Shown here: positions 8,578 through 18,136 of the stretch, piece after piece | Position numbering within the stretch: position 1 is the stretch's first letter | Layout: every line of letters begins with the position of its first letter | NCBI RefSeq assembly: GCF_000698575.1 | Contig: NZ_JFHD01000014.1 | Span: forward strand, 100,110-164,109 | Origin: Caballeronia zhejiangensis | GTDB taxonomy: Bacteria > Pseudomonadota > Gammaproteobacteria > Burkholderiales > Burkholderiaceae | Reading direction: 5' to 3' | DNA length: 64,000 nucleotides | The notes under the pieces: generated by a model | Seen by the model: only the letters and a program-made list of their open reading frames with translations | What the model was told of the DNA's origin: nothing | The model's database searches: none | Program-made: the position numbers and the translations under genes

Positions 8578-9297
8578 TCAATGCGGCAGCAGGCGGGACA
8601 GCGCGGCGCTCGCGAGCGCGCCGATCTGCATGAGGAAATCCGTCGCCATGCCGTCGTGGAAGCGGCGCGGATCGGGCGAGCCCATGACGAGCAGGCCGAA
8701 GCTCGGCGCATCCGGGCCGGCTTGCGGATCGCGCAGCGCGATGAGCGACACGGATTCGATCTTGCGGTCGATGTCGGACGGGCCGTCGCTCGGCGCGACC
8801 GTCGCCGATGCCGAGTTCGCCGCGCCCAGCCACTGCGCGGCGGCGAAGCCGGTATTCACGCCGCAGTACGGCGCGGCGAGACCGGTCGTGAAAAGGCGTA
8901 CTTCCTCGCCGACCTGACGGGCGAAATCGGCTTGGCGATAAGCTTCGTCGATATCCCACACGCGCAGCGCGGCGTGCGGCACGTCGAAGATTTCGCACAG
9001 CCCCTTGCTGATGGTCGCGGGCAGCGCGTACGGATCGCGCTGCGAGATTACGCGCACGGTCCAGCGATTGAACTTGGTCGAGATGCTGTCGTTTTCGTGG
9101 CCGTAGCGCAGCAATTCGGCGAGACGCCGTTCGAGCTGCTTGTTCTTGTCGCGCAGCATTTCCATCTGGCGTTCCTGCAGCGACACGGCCGCTTTGCCGT
9201 GCGGATTCGAAAGCCGGATGGTGCCGAGCAGTTCCGCGTGCTCGACGAAGAAATCAGGGTTGTCGAGCAGATAGTCGGCGACTTCGCGTGGATTCAT
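8578..9297 (-). CDS. DUF484 family protein (GAF-like)
   Basis: Conserved protein of unknown role found between dapF and xerC in many proteobacteria (YigA in E. coli). The 239-residue product begins MNPREVADYLLDNPDFFVEH, the DUF484 signature, then has a short coiled coil (LQERQMEMLRDKNKQLERRL) and a GAF-like domain to the C-terminus. Sixteen bases separate it from dapF and two from xerC, so the three are probably one transcript. Confidence 0.88.
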   Translation of the reverse strand: MNPREVADYLLDNPDFFVEHAELLGTIRLSNPHGKAAVSLQERQMEMLRDKNKQLERRLAELLRYGHENDSISTKFNRWTVRVISQRDPYALPATISKGLCEIFDVPHAALRVWDIDEAYRQADFARQVGEEVRLFTTGLAAPYCGVNTGFAAAQWLGAANSASATVAPSDGPSDIDRKIESVSLIALRDPQAGPDAPSFGLLVMGSPDPRRFHDGMATDFLMQIGALASAALSRLLPH

Positions 9298-9312
9298 GGT
9301 GACGTGTATGCG

Positions 9313-10194
9313 TTAAACGATGCGATCGAGCTCGATCTCGCCTTCGAAGACCGTTGCGGCGGGCCCGGCCATGAAGAGCGCGGCGGTTTCGTTCTTCGCG
9401 CCGTCCCAGCTGATCGTGAGCGTGCCGCCGTGCGTCTCGACGCGAACGGGCGAATCGAGTTGGCCGCGGCGAATGCCGGCCGCCACCGCCGCACATGCGC
9501 CCGTGCCGCACGCGAGCGTTTCGCCCGCGCCGCGCTCGTAGACGCGCAGTTTCACCGAATGCCGATCGACGATCTCCATGAAGCCCGCATTGACGCGCTT
9601 TGGAAAGCGCGCGTGACGTTCGACGAGCGGACCTTCGGTCAGAACGGGATACGCCTCGACGTCATCGACGATCTGGACCGCGTGCGGATTGCCCATCGAC
9701 ACGACGGAAATCCAGCGCCGGTCGTTGATCGAGCCGTTCACGTCGAGCGGCCAGAGCGTGTCGTTGCCTTCCTTCCGGCCTTCGAGACCTTGCGCGTCGA
9801 ACGGCACTTTCGGCGGATCGAACACCGGCGTGCTCATATCGACGACGACTTCGCCGTTCTCCTGCATCGTCAGCGTGATGACGCCGTTTTGCACCTGCAC
9901 GCGCACCGTCGATGCATCCGTCAGACGCCGGTCGCGGACGAACTTCACGAAGCAGCGCGCGCCGTTGCCGCAATGCTCGACTTCACCGCCATCGCAATTG
10001 AAGATGCGGTACTTGAAGTCGACGCCTTCGATCGTCGGCTTTTCCACGAGCAGCAACTGATCCGCGCCGACGCCGAAATGACGGTTCGCGAGCGCGCGCA
10101 CCTGTTCGGCGGACAGATCGAGCGCCTGCGTGTAGCCGTCGAGCACGACGAAGTCATTGCCCGCGCCCTGCATTTTTGTGAATTTCAGTTTCAT
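9313..10194 (-). CDS. dapF: Diaminopimelate epimerase
   Basis: Interconverts LL- and meso-diaminopimelate for lysine and peptidoglycan synthesis. The 293-residue product shows both catalytic cysteines, in [10 protein letters not shown] and ACGTGACA, and the N-terminal [13 protein letters not shown]. The ATG at 10194 gives the family start MKLKFTKM; a longer in-frame stretch upstream overlaps the acyltransferase gene and is not credible. First gene of the dapF-DUF484-xerC run. Confidence 0.96.
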   Translation of the reverse strand: MKLKFTKMQGAGNDFVVLDGYTQALDLSAEQVRALANRHFGVGADQLLLVEKPTIEGVDFKYRIFNCDGGEVEHCGNGARCFVKFVRDRRLTDASTVRVQVQNGVITLTMQENGEVVVDMSTPVFDPPKVPFDAQGLEGRKEGNDTLWPLDVNGSINDRRWISVVSMGNPHAVQIVDDVEAYPVLTEGPLVERHARFPKRVNAGFMEIVDRHSVKLRVYERGAGETLACGTGACAAVAAGIRRGQLDSPVRVETHGGTLTISWDGAKNETAALFMAGPAATVFEGEIELDRIV

Positions 10195-10244
10195 GGCCGC
10201 TATTGTATGTGAGCCGCGATGCCGCGTTTCGCGCGATTCAGGCG

Positions 10245-11129
10245 TCAATAAAAGCTCGGGTCGCCCGGCGGGCGCGTCTTGAAGCGCTTGTGCACCCAAT
10301 AATATTGCTCGGGCATGCGCGGAATCTGCTCTTCCAGAAACGCGTTCATGCGGCGGGCGTCGGCCTCGTCGTCGCCGCTCGGATAATTTTCCCAAGGTTT
10401 GAAGACTTTCAGCCGATAACCCTTGTAGTTCGGCAAAACTTCTCCGATGAAGGGCACGACCTGCGCCTTGCCCGTCTTCGCGAGCCGGCCGACGGCGGTC
10501 AGCGTGCACGTCGGGATGCCGAAGAACGGCACGAACGTGGAGTTGCGCATGCCGTAGTCCATGTCCGCGCCGAGCATCACGGGTTTGCGATCGCGCAGCC
10601 AGCGCAGCACGATGCGCGCGCTGTCGGCGCGGCTCGCCATGTCGGCGCCGAAACGGGCGCGCTGTCTCTTCGCCAGTTCCTCGATCTGCGGATTCGAAAA
10701 CGGCTGATACAGCGAACCGCAGCGCCGATGCAGCGAGTAGTTGAGAAAGATCGAGCCCGCCTCGATGCCGACGAAATGCAGTCCGAGAAAGAGCGTGGGC
10801 GGAAGATCGGGATCGGTGAGATCGATGGCGCTATCGACTTCGATCAGCTTTTCTAGCTTCTTCGCGGAGCCGAACCATTGCACGCTGCGCTCGACGTAAC
10901 TGCGGATCGCGTGCCGAAAGTGCTTCTGCGCGATGTCCTCGCGTTTTTCGTCGGACCACTCGGGGAAGCACAGCTTCAGATTCGTATGGACGATGCGCTT
11001 GCGACGGCTCGGAATCTGATAGAGCAGCCAGCCGAGGCCGTCGCCGAAACGCGCGGTGATGCCGTATGGAATCACCGCGAGGAATTTGAGAAAACCGATG
11101 GCGAGCGCCACGCCGATACGACCTAGCAT
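10245..11129 (-). CDS. lpxL: Lipid A biosynthesis lauroyl/myristoyl acyltransferase (LpxL/HtrB family)
   Basis: Transfers a secondary acyl chain to lipid A precursors at the inner membrane. The 294-residue product has a single N-terminal membrane anchor (about 5-25) and the family catalytic HX4E motif in LHFVGIEAG, followed by the conserved [18 protein letters not shown] and MLGADMDYG segments. Which chain and position it acts on cannot be told. It is transcribed divergently from metK. Confidence 0.9.
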   Translation of the reverse strand: MLGRIGVALAIGFLKFLAVIPYGITARFGDGLGWLLYQIPSRRKRIVHTNLKLCFPEWSDEKREDIAQKHFRHAIRSYVERSVQWFGSAKKLEKLIEVDSAIDLTDPDLPPTLFLGLHFVGIEAGSIFLNYSLHRRCGSLYQPFSNPQIEELAKRQRARFGADMASRADSARIVLRWLRDRKPVMLGADMDYGMRNSTFVPFFGIPTCTLTAVGRLAKTGKAQVVPFIGEVLPNYKGYRLKVFKPWENYPSGDDEADARRMNAFLEEQIPRMPEQYYWVHKRFKTRPPGDPSFY

Positions 11130-11185
11130 GACTCGCTCCGGCGGGCGGACGAGTGGAGCGGGACCGAGGAAGTCAAAAGGGTCAA

Positions 11186-11215
11186 TTCTGTGAAAACTAA
11201 GGAAACCGGTATAAT
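11186..11215 (+). promoter_or_regulatory. Probable metK promoter
   Basis: Perfect TATAAT at 11210-11215; the -35 (TTCTGT at 11186-11191, spacer 18) is weak. A start near 11221 would make a leader of about 160 nt whose first bases form a hairpin. Confidence 0.55.
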
Positions 11216-11220
11216 AAAAC

Positions 11221-11386
11221 CTTCGCCGAGTTAATGGACAACTTGCGGGGCGAAGCGGGTCGGAGTCTTCTTACTTTCGAGAAGCGCCGGCCTGGAAGCA
11301 CATCCGCTAAAGCGTCGCCGCTTCAGACTCCAAAAGAAGACGGCTACGTGAATATCAACCGTACTTTTATTGGAGTCTGAAGCGTG
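11221..11386 (+). promoter_or_regulatory. Structured metK leader able to sequester the ribosome binding site (riboswitch-like)
   Basis: Segment B, CGCTTCAGACTCC (11319-11331), is a perfect 13-base complement of segment C, GGAGTCTGAAGCG (11372-11384). C holds the Shine-Dalgarno GGAG and the first base of the GTG start. The same segment B can instead pair with an upstream segment A, split into GGAGTCT (11262-11268) and GAAGCG (11281-11286), which would free the start site. A 5' hairpin CTTCGCC/GGCGAAG (11221-11227 with 11249-11255) precedes this. The competing pairings resemble a translational riboswitch or attenuator. S-adenosylmethionine would be the obvious ligand, but that is inference. I do not recognise the SAM-I, SAM-II or SAH consensus. 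Confidence 0.7.
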
Positions 11387-12571
11387 TCGAACGACTATCT
11401 CTTTACTTCCGAATCCGTTTCCGAAGGCCACCCGGACAAGGTTGCCGACCAAGTCTCCGACGCCATCCTCGACGCCATTCTGTCGCAGGACAAATATTCG
11501 CGCGTCGCCGCGGAAACGCTGTGCAACACCGGTCTCGTCGTCCTCGCGGGCGAAATCACGACCACCGCCAACGTCGATTACATCCAGGTCGCGCGCGACA
11601 CCATCAAGCGCATCGGTTACGACAACACCGACTTCGGCATCGACTATCGCGGCTGCGCGGTTCTCGTCGCGTATGACAAGCAATCGCCGGATATCGCGCA
11701 AGGCGTGAACAAGGCGCACGACGACAATCTCGATCAGGGCGCGGGCGACCAGGGCCTCATGTTCGGCTACGCCTGCGACGAAACGCCCGAACTGATGCCG
11801 CTGCCGATCCACCTTTCGCATCGCCTCGTCGAGCGTCAGGCAAACCTTCGTCGCGATGGCCGTTTGCCCTGGCTGCGTCCGGACGCGAAGTCGCAAGTCA
11901 CCGTGCGTTATGTCGATGGCCGCGCGCATTCCATCGATACGGTCGTGCTGTCGACGCAACATTCGCCGGACATCGACCTGCCGCAACTGCGCGAAGCGGT
12001 GATCGAAGAAGTCATCAAGCCGACGCTGCCGAACGAACTCATCAAGGGCGACATCAAGTTTCTGGTGAACCCGACGGGCCGCTTCGTCATCGGCGGTCCG
12101 CAGGGCGACTGCGGTCTGACGGGCCGGAAGATCATCGTCGACACGTACGGCGGCGCGGCTCCGCACGGCGGCGGCGCGTTCTCGGGCAAGGATCCGTCGA
12201 AGGTCGACCGCTCGGCGGCGTACGCGGGACGTTATGTCGCGAAGAACATCGTCGCGGCCGGTCTCGCATCGCGCGCGCTGATCCAGGTTTCGTACGCAAT
12301 CGGCGTGGCACGTCCGACTTCGGTGATGGTGAACACGTTCGGCACGGGCCGCGTGTCGGATGCCGAAATCACGAAGCTCGTTCTGGAGCATTTCGATCTG
12401 CGTCCGAAGGGCATCATCCAGATGCTCGATCTGCTGCGCCCGATCTACGAAAAGACGGCGGCATACGGTCACTTCGGCCGCGAAGAGCCTGAATTCTCGT
12501 GGGAAGCCACCGACAAGGCGCTCATGCTGGCCGAAGCGGCGGGCACGGAGCCGGTCGCAAGCGTGGCGTAA
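11384..12571 (+). CDS. metK: S-adenosylmethionine synthase
   Basis: Makes S-adenosylmethionine from methionine and ATP. The 395-residue product has [12 protein letters not shown] near residue 120, the [19 protein letters not shown] loop near residue 265 and the N-terminal [13 protein letters not shown]; length matches the family. The start is GTG at 11384 with GGAG eight bases before it, both within an inverted repeat that could control translation. A strong terminator follows 30 bases after the stop. Confidence 0.98.
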   Translation: MSNDYLFTSESVSEGHPDKVADQVSDAILDAILSQDKYSRVAAETLCNTGLVVLAGEITTTANVDYIQVARDTIKRIGYDNTDFGIDYRGCAVLVAYDKQSPDIAQGVNKAHDDNLDQGAGDQGLMFGYACDETPELMPLPIHLSHRLVERQANLRRDGRLPWLRPDAKSQVTVRYVDGRAHSIDTVVLSTQHSPDIDLPQLREAVIEEVIKPTLPNELIKGDIKFLVNPTGRFVIGGPQGDCGLTGRKIIVDTYGGAAPHGGGAFSGKDPSKVDRSAAYAGRYVAKNIVAAGLASRALIQVSYAIGVARPTSVMVNTFGTGRVSDAEITKLVLEHFDLRPKGIIQMLDLLRPIYEKTAAYGHFGREEPEFSWEATDKALMLAEAAGTEPVASVA

Positions 12572-12599
12572 CGCCATTCGCCGAACGCGCGGGACAAGA

Positions 12600-12631
12600 A
12601 CCGGCAAGCATCGCGCTTGTCGGTTTTTTTT
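12600..12631 (+). terminator. Intrinsic terminator after metK
   Basis: Ten-base stem ACCGGCAAGC/GCTTGTCGGT with one G-U pair (12600-12609 with 12614-12623), followed by a run of nine T (12623-12631). Confidence 0.9.
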
Positions 12632-12695
12632 CGCCTGCGCGGCGCGTTTCTTGCGACCGAACCGGACGGCAAAACCGATCATCCACGGAGCCGTC

Positions 12696-13811
12696 ATGCC
12701 GTTCGAAACGCTTCTTTCTCCCGTCACAATCGGCAATCTCGAACTGCCGAATCGCGTGGTGATGGCGCCGCTCACGCGCAATCGCGCGTCGCAGCCCGGC
12801 GATGTACCCAGCGAAATGAACGCGCACTATTACGCGCAGCGCGCGGGCGCGGGACTCATCGTGACCGAGGCGACGCAGGTTTCGCGGCAAGGTCAGGGTT
12901 ATGTCGCGACGCCCGGCATCTATTCCGACGCGCAGGAAGCCGGATGGAGAGCCGTCGTGGGCGCGGTTCACGCGCGGCACGGGCGCATCGCGTCGCAGCT
13001 GTGGCATGTGGGGCGCGTGTCGCATCGATCGCTGCAGGATGGCGATGCGCCGCCCGTCGCGCCGTCCGCGATCCGCGCGCGCGACACGCAAGTGTTCGTG
13101 AGACACGATGACGGCACCTATGGCATGACCGACGCCGACGAACCGCGCGCGCTTGAGATCGGCGAGTTGCCGGGCATCGTGCTGCAGTTCGTCGATGCCG
13201 CGCATCGCGCCAAGCGCGCCGATTTCGACATGATCGAAGTCCACGCGGCCAACGGCTATCTGCTGCATCAGTTCATGGCGACGGGCACCAACCATCGCAC
13301 CGACGAGTACGGCGGCGGCATCGAAAATCGCGTGCGGCTGGTCGTCGATGTGCTGGAGGCGGTCGCGGGCGTGATGGGCGCGAATCGCGTCGGCATCCGG
13401 ATATCGCCGAACTTCACGGGATTTGATCTGCACGACGATGAAGGCGAAGCGTCATCGCTGTATCTGGCGCGCGAGCTGAAGCGCATCGGCATCGCGTATC
13501 TGCATCTGGCGGAAGGCGATTGGGCCGGCGGCGCGCCGCTTTCGGACGGCTATCGAGACGCGCTGCGCGAGGCTTACGACGGCGCGATCATCGTCTGCGG
13601 CGAATACACCGCGGAAGAAGCCAATACGCGCATCGAACGAGGCGAAGCCGACGCCGTGGCTTTCGGTCGCGCGTTTCTCGCGAATCCGGATTTGGTCGAG
13701 CGCTTCAGGATGAACGCGCCGCTCAACGCGCCCGACGAGGCGACGTTCTACGGCGGCGGAGAGAAAGGCTACACGGACTATCCGACGCTCGACGAGGCCG
13801 AGCGCAAGTGA
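12696..13811 (+). CDS. Old Yellow Enzyme family alkene reductase (NemA-like)
   Basis: FMN-dependent NAD(P)H oxidoreductase that reduces activated alkenes, nitro compounds or N-ethylmaleimide. The 371-residue TIM-barrel protein has the substrate-binding His/Asn pair in VHAANGYLLHQF, the FMN-binding NRVVMAPLTR near the N-terminus and FGRAFLANPDL near the C-terminus. Start ATG at 12696 with GGAG ten bases upstream. The physiological substrate is unknown. It follows metK but is separated from it by a terminator. Confidence 0.9.
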   Translation: MPFETLLSPVTIGNLELPNRVVMAPLTRNRASQPGDVPSEMNAHYYAQRAGAGLIVTEATQVSRQGQGYVATPGIYSDAQEAGWRAVVGAVHARHGRIASQLWHVGRVSHRSLQDGDAPPVAPSAIRARDTQVFVRHDDGTYGMTDADEPRALEIGELPGIVLQFVDAAHRAKRADFDMIEVHAANGYLLHQFMATGTNHRTDEYGGGIENRVRLVVDVLEAVAGVMGANRVGIRISPNFTGFDLHDDEGEASSLYLARELKRIGIAYLHLAEGDWAGGAPLSDGYRDALREAYDGAIIVCGEYTAEEANTRIERGEADAVAFGRAFLANPDLVERFRMNAPLNAPDEATFYGGGEKGYTDYPTLDEAERK

Positions 13812-13832
13812 GGGATTGCGCGATTGCGCGAT

Positions 13833-14183
13833 TCAGCGCGCCGCGAACGCGTACCAGCCGGCGCTCGTCGCCGACACGCGACGCGGACGACGGCTCGTCA
13901 GCGCAGCCGCTTTCGGCTTCGGCGCGGGCGCGCGCAACTGCACCGGACGGCGCAACAGCGCGCGCAACGACACCCGGCGCGAGGCCGCGCGCACGCGCAG
14001 ATTGAAGAAGAAACCGCGGAACCACGACCGGATGCCGTCGACCGGATGCACGTTCTTCAGTTGCTCGGCGAGCAATTGCGTGCGGGTGGAGTGATGGCGC
14101 AGCGCGCGGATCATGCCGCGGCGCGCAGGACGCGCGGCTCGCGATGCGACGCGAGTAAGTCCGATAGCGATTCGGTGGTTCAT
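13833..14183 (-). CDS. Hypothetical arginine-rich protein
   Basis: A 116-residue open frame, start ATG at 14183, product very basic (many Arg) with a moderately hydrophobic patch around SWFRGFFFNL. It lies convergent to the OYE gene. No family recognised and no clear ribosome binding site. A second overlapping minus-strand frame covers the same bases, so the coding assignment is uncertain; high GC can create such frames by chance. Confidence 0.3.
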   Translation of the reverse strand: MNHRIAIGLTRVASRAARPARRGMIRALRHHSTRTQLLAEQLKNVHPVDGIRSWFRGFFFNLRVRAASRRVSLRALLRRPVQLRAPAPKPKAAALTSRRPRRVSATSAGWYAFAAR

Positions 14184-14500
14184 GTCGGCGGGAAAGGTCG
14201 GTTTGCGTGGAAGCAGACTCGACGATAGTCGTCTCAAAAATGAAGTTCAACGCTTCGATTCAACAGCATTTGCGAAGTTGCACCGAATTGATGCGGATCA
14301 ATGTACAGGACCAGTATTACCCGGGTAAGTCCGCGTTTTCCCTGCCGTTTCATGAAGCGGCTGCTTATAAAAATCGGCGGAAGCGTTCTCGCATGGGCCT
14401 TCCTGCGCTGCCGGATTTACAATCCCCGTATTCGCCCCAATTCCGGATATAGCGTCGACGGCATGAATAAATTCGAAAGCCGCCGGAGCCAAGAACTGAA
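14184..14500. other. Intergenic region before the PhyH gene
   Basis: About 317 bases with no convincing gene. Lower GC than the neighbours; likely holds the promoter of the dioxygenase gene, not identified. Confidence 0.4.
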
Positions 14501-15277
14501 ATGTCTGATCAAAACCTGCTGAAATCGAAGAAGGAACAGGTGCACGAGCTGCGTCGAAACGGCTACGTGATCGTGAAAGGGCTGGTTTCGCAGGAACGCC
14601 GCGACGCGATGCTCGAAGTCGCGCGCCGGCAACTCGCCGAGGCCGCCGCGCCGGTCGAGTTCGAGGCCGATCTGAAATATCCCGGCGCGCCGGATTCGAA
14701 GGACGCGCCCGGCGGACACACCGTGCGCCGCCTGCTCGACGCCTACGCGCGGCATCCGCTTTACGCGGAGTTCGCGACATCGCCGGAAGTGCGCGGATGG
14801 ATGGAGTTGTATTTCGGCGAGACGCCGTATTTGTCGCGCGCGCATCACAACTGCATGATGACGAAGCACCCGGCGTACGGCAGCCTGACCGGCTGGCATC
14901 GCGACGTGCGCTACTGGGCGTTCGAGCGCGACGATCTCGTTTCCGCGTGGGTCGCGCTCGGCAACGAAACGGTGGAAAACGGCGCGCTGTGGTTCGTGCC
15001 GATGTCGCACAAGCTGCCGTTCACATCGGATCGCTTCGACGACGCGAAATTCTTCCGCTCCGACTTGCCCGAGAATGCCGCGCTGATCCGCACGGCGGTG
15101 TCGCCCGCGCTGGAACCGGGCGACGTCGTGTTCTTCCACTGCAACACGCTGCATTCGGCGGGCAAGAACCTCACCGATCAGGTGAAGTTCTCGCTCGTGT
15201 TCACGTATCGCGGCGCGAGCAACGCGGCGCTGCCCGGCACGCGCTCGGCGTCGAAGCCGGAAGTGCCGCTCGTCTGA
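14501..15277 (+). CDS. Phytanoyl-CoA dioxygenase (PhyH) family protein
   Basis: Probable Fe(II)/2-oxoglutarate-dependent oxygenase. The 258-residue product has the HxD iron ligands in GWHRDVRYW (about residue 130), the distal histidine in NTLHSAGKN, and an Arg in FTYRGAS suited to bind 2-oxoglutarate. Length fits small bacterial PhyH proteins. The substrate is unknown, and no pathway partner is adjacent. Confidence 0.82.
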   Translation: MSDQNLLKSKKEQVHELRRNGYVIVKGLVSQERRDAMLEVARRQLAEAAAPVEFEADLKYPGAPDSKDAPGGHTVRRLLDAYARHPLYAEFATSPEVRGWMELYFGETPYLSRAHHNCMMTKHPAYGSLTGWHRDVRYWAFERDDLVSAWVALGNETVENGALWFVPMSHKLPFTSDRFDDAKFFRSDLPENAALIRTAVSPALEPGDVVFFHCNTLHSAGKNLTDQVKFSLVFTYRGASNAALPGTRSASKPEVPLV

Positions 15278-15305
15278 CGTCTGAGCGTTTGAGCGTTTGA
15301 GCGTT

Positions 15306-15509
15306 TCAGCGTTTCGACGGAATCGTGAGGCCGATCAGCCCGGCGAGCGACGCGACGATGCCGCCCGCGATCAGCCAGATGGTCTTGTTCGTGGGCGAGC
15401 CGGTGAAGAAGCGCGCGACGTCGCTGGAGAGCGAATGAAACGACTGGCCGCCGAAATACAGCAGCACGACGCCGCCGACTAGCAGCGCAACGGAAATCGC
15501 TCGGGTCAT
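15306..15509 (-). CDS. DUF3185 family small membrane protein
   Basis: A 67-residue protein with two membrane segments (about 5-24 and 43-62), separated by a loop with SPTNKTIW, which matches DUF3185. Function unknown. It ends convergent to the PhyH gene and starts 33 bases from the stop of the MscS-type gene on the same strand. Confidence 0.8.
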   Translation of the reverse strand: MTRAISVALLVGGVVLLYFGGQSFHSLSSDVARFFTGSPTNKTIWLIAGGIVASLAGLIGLTIPSKR

Positions 15510-15542
15510 GGCGTGGTCTCTTGGCTGGAAAAGCGCGTCAGG

Positions 15543-16367
15543 TTAGCGGGTCGGCGCTCGCGCGTCCACTCGCGCCGCCTGCGCCTGCTCGCGCGTGTAC
15601 GGCTGAATCTTGCGCAGGAGGTCGGCCATCACGTACTGATGATCGCTTCTGCTCGTCCACGCGCCGAGGTTGTATTTGACGCCGGTGTCCGTGTAATCGG
15701 TCACGGCGACCCACGGCGCCGACGGCCCGTCCTGCACGATGCGCGGATCGTCGCTCATCAGCTTGCGCAGTTCCTCGAGCACACGCTCGACCTTCAGCCC
15801 ATGCTGTGCCTGGAAGTTGATGACGACGCGACGCCGATCGTTCGCGCTGTAGTTCGTGATGGCGTTCGCCCAAATGAGGCTGTTCGGCACGAACATGATG
15901 ATGCCGTCGGCTTTCGTGAGGCGCGTCGTGAAAAGTCCGATCTCGTTGACCGTGCCCGCCGTCGTCCCGACGCCTTCGATGTAATCGCCGACGCGAAACG
16001 GGCGCAGCAGCAGGAGCATCAGGCCGGCCGCGATGTTTTGCAGCGTGCCCTGCAGCGCGAGGCCGATGGCGAGGCCGGCGGCGCCGAGCACGGTCAGGAT
16101 GCTGGCGGCGGCAATGCCGAGCTTGCCGAGCGCGGCGACGATCGCGACGACGCGGATCGCCCACAACGCGAGGCTGGCGAGCACCGGGGTGAGCGTGGCA
16201 TCGACATTGGTGCGAGCGAGCGTGCGGCGCAGGGTGTTCGCGACGGCGTTCGAAATCCACCAGCCGACCGCGAGAATCAGCAGCGCCAGCAGAATATCGA
16301 TGCCGTAAGTCACGGCAATTGCACCAAACGAATCGTAAGCGGGGCGAAATCTGTCGATCGAATCCAT
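15543..16367 (-). CDS. Small-conductance mechanosensitive channel, MscS family
   Basis: Opens under membrane tension to release solutes on osmotic downshock. The 274-residue product has three membrane segments (about 15-40, 60-80, 85-110), the pore-lining TM3 rich in Gly/Ala (GAAGLAIGLALQGTLQN) and the beta domain with RPFRVGDYIE. It has the E. coli MscS length (286) and order. Likely cotranscribed with the small DUF3185 gene downstream. Confidence 0.9.
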   Translation of the reverse strand: MDSIDRFRPAYDSFGAIAVTYGIDILLALLILAVGWWISNAVANTLRRTLARTNVDATLTPVLASLALWAIRVVAIVAALGKLGIAAASILTVLGAAGLAIGLALQGTLQNIAAGLMLLLLRPFRVGDYIEGVGTTAGTVNEIGLFTTRLTKADGIIMFVPNSLIWANAITNYSANDRRRVVINFQAQHGLKVERVLEELRKLMSDDPRIVQDGPSAPWVAVTDYTDTGVKYNLGAWTSRSDHQYVMADLLRKIQPYTREQAQAARVDARAPTR

Positions 16368-16601
16368 GGGTAGCGGTCCTTCAAAACGAATCTGCTTTTG
16401 TCCGCGATCGCGTTGGATCGTTCCCCTTGCTGGCCATCCGGCCTATACCGAATAGCGGGACGGCATCGCGTGCCGTGCGCGCCCAGCCCCGATTGGCTTA
16501 CCATTGACGCCCTCGACAGCGTGCGTGTCCGCGCGTGTCGCGTGAAATGCACGTTGTCCGTTCCAGTCCGTTCAATTCGCCATCCGCAGAGGAAATCCGT
16601 C

Positions 16602-17645
16602 ATGGCCTACGAAGCAGCCTCCGAGCGTTACACGCAGATGCAATACCGCACTTGTGGCAGGAGCGGGTTGAAACTTCCTGCGTTGTCGCTCGGTTTGTGG
16701 CACAACTTCGGCGATACGACGCCGATCTCGACGCAACGTGAAATTCTGCGCACGGCGTTCGATCTCGGCGTCACGCATTTCGATCTCGCGAATAATTACG
16801 GCCCGCCGTACGGCAGCGCCGAAACGAACTTCGGGCGCATCTTCAAGGACGACTTCCGCCCTTATCGTGACGAACTGTTGATCTCCTCGAAAGCAGGCTG
16901 GGACATGTGGCCCGGTCCGTACGGCCAAGGCGGCGGCTCGCGCAAATACGTGCTGGCGAGCCTCGACCAGAGCCTGAAGCGCATGGGCCTCGATTACGTC
17001 GACATCTTCTATTCGCACCGTTTCGACGCCGATACGCCGCTCGAAGAAACCGCTGGCGCGCTGGCGACGGCCGTGCATTCGGGCAAGGCGCTTTACGTTG
17101 GCATCTCGTCGTACTCGGCGTCCAAAACACGCGAGATGGCCAAGCTGCTCGCCGAGCACAAGGTGCCGCTGCTGATCCATCAGCCGTCGTATAACATGCT
17201 GAACCGCTGGATCGAAGAAGACCTGCTCGACACGCTCGACGACATCGGCGCGGGAAGCATCGCGTTTACGCCGCTCGCGCAAGGTCTGCTGACCAGCAAG
17301 TATCTGAATGGCGTGCCGCAGGACGCGCGCGTCAACAAACCGGGCGGCGGCTCGCTCAAGCAGGAACATCTGAGCGATGCGAACCTCGCGCACGTCCGCA
17401 AGCTCAACGATCTCGCGCAGAAGCGCGGCCAGAGCCTCGCGCAGATGGCGCTCGCGTGGGCGCTGCGAGGCGGGCGCGTGACCTCGGTGCTGATCGGCGC
17501 GAGCCGCGCGGAGCAAGTCGTCGAGAACGTCGGCGCACTGAAGAATCTCGATTTCTCGAAGGAAGAACTCGCGGAAATCGATCAGCACGCGAAGGAAGGC
17601 GGCATCAACCTGTGGGAAAAACCGTCGACGGATCAGCGCATCTGA
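16602..17645 (+). CDS. Aldo-keto reductase, L-glyceraldehyde 3-phosphate reductase (YghZ/GpR) type
   Basis: NADPH-dependent reductase of toxic aldehydes. The 347-residue product begins MAYEAASERYTQMQYRTCGRSG and has the catalytic Asp/Tyr pair in HFDLANNYGPPYGSAE, the Lys of ISSKAGWDMW and the His of YSHRFD, all typical of the YghZ group (AKR14). Start ATG at 16602 with GAGGAA nine bases before it. Divergent from the MscS gene. Confidence 0.9.
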   Translation: MAYEAASERYTQMQYRTCGRSGLKLPALSLGLWHNFGDTTPISTQREILRTAFDLGVTHFDLANNYGPPYGSAETNFGRIFKDDFRPYRDELLISSKAGWDMWPGPYGQGGGSRKYVLASLDQSLKRMGLDYVDIFYSHRFDADTPLEETAGALATAVHSGKALYVGISSYSASKTREMAKLLAEHKVPLLIHQPSYNMLNRWIEEDLLDTLDDIGAGSIAFTPLAQGLLTSKYLNGVPQDARVNKPGGGSLKQEHLSDANLAHVRKLNDLAQKRGQSLAQMALAWALRGGRVTSVLIGASRAEQVVENVGALKNLDFSKEELAEIDQHAKEGGINLWEKPSTDQRI

Positions 17646-18136
17646 CACGCGTGCGGCCCTTCGCCAGAAGGGTATTTCGAGATACGCGCGGCATCCGTTG
17701 CTATCATGCGGACTCGGCGGCTTTTGCGCAGCGATAAGAGTTGCCGCCGAGGCCGGCCACCGGCCGCGCAGTCAGCCGAAAGTGCATTTCTTCTGCACGC
17801 ACGTTCGCCCACGAGGCGCGCGTGCGCGCCTCCGCCGCCGTATCGACGTTCGGACCGCGAAACGACTATCGGGTTAAAATAGCCGATTGCGCCGGGCTGT
17901 TAGTTTTTTTTGCGCGAAGTTCACGCGTGGCGCGGCGTGAATCGCTGTCCTCGCATCGCGGGTTTCGGATCAATCGGCGACCTTCACCATTCGATCGTCC
18001 CGTTCGGACAGCGCAGCGCTCCTCGTTGCGCCCTCGTAGCGCGCTTTGTTTTCGACATCGGCCCGGCGTGGCATCCGCCGCCAGCCAGGCGCGAGCGTCA
18101 CCGCTTTCGCACAGTTAGAGCACAGTTCAAGAAGCC
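17646..18136. other. Long intergenic region upstream of fpr
   Basis: About 490 bases without a credible gene. A TTAAAAT element at 17873-17879 could be a -10 box giving fpr a leader of about 250 nt. A T8 run (17907-17914) follows. No hairpin or known motif was recognised. Confidence 0.35.

Noticed and set aside
11231..12781. Long minus-strand frame covering metK
   Set aside because: Antisense shadow; also runs through the metK leader structures and terminator.
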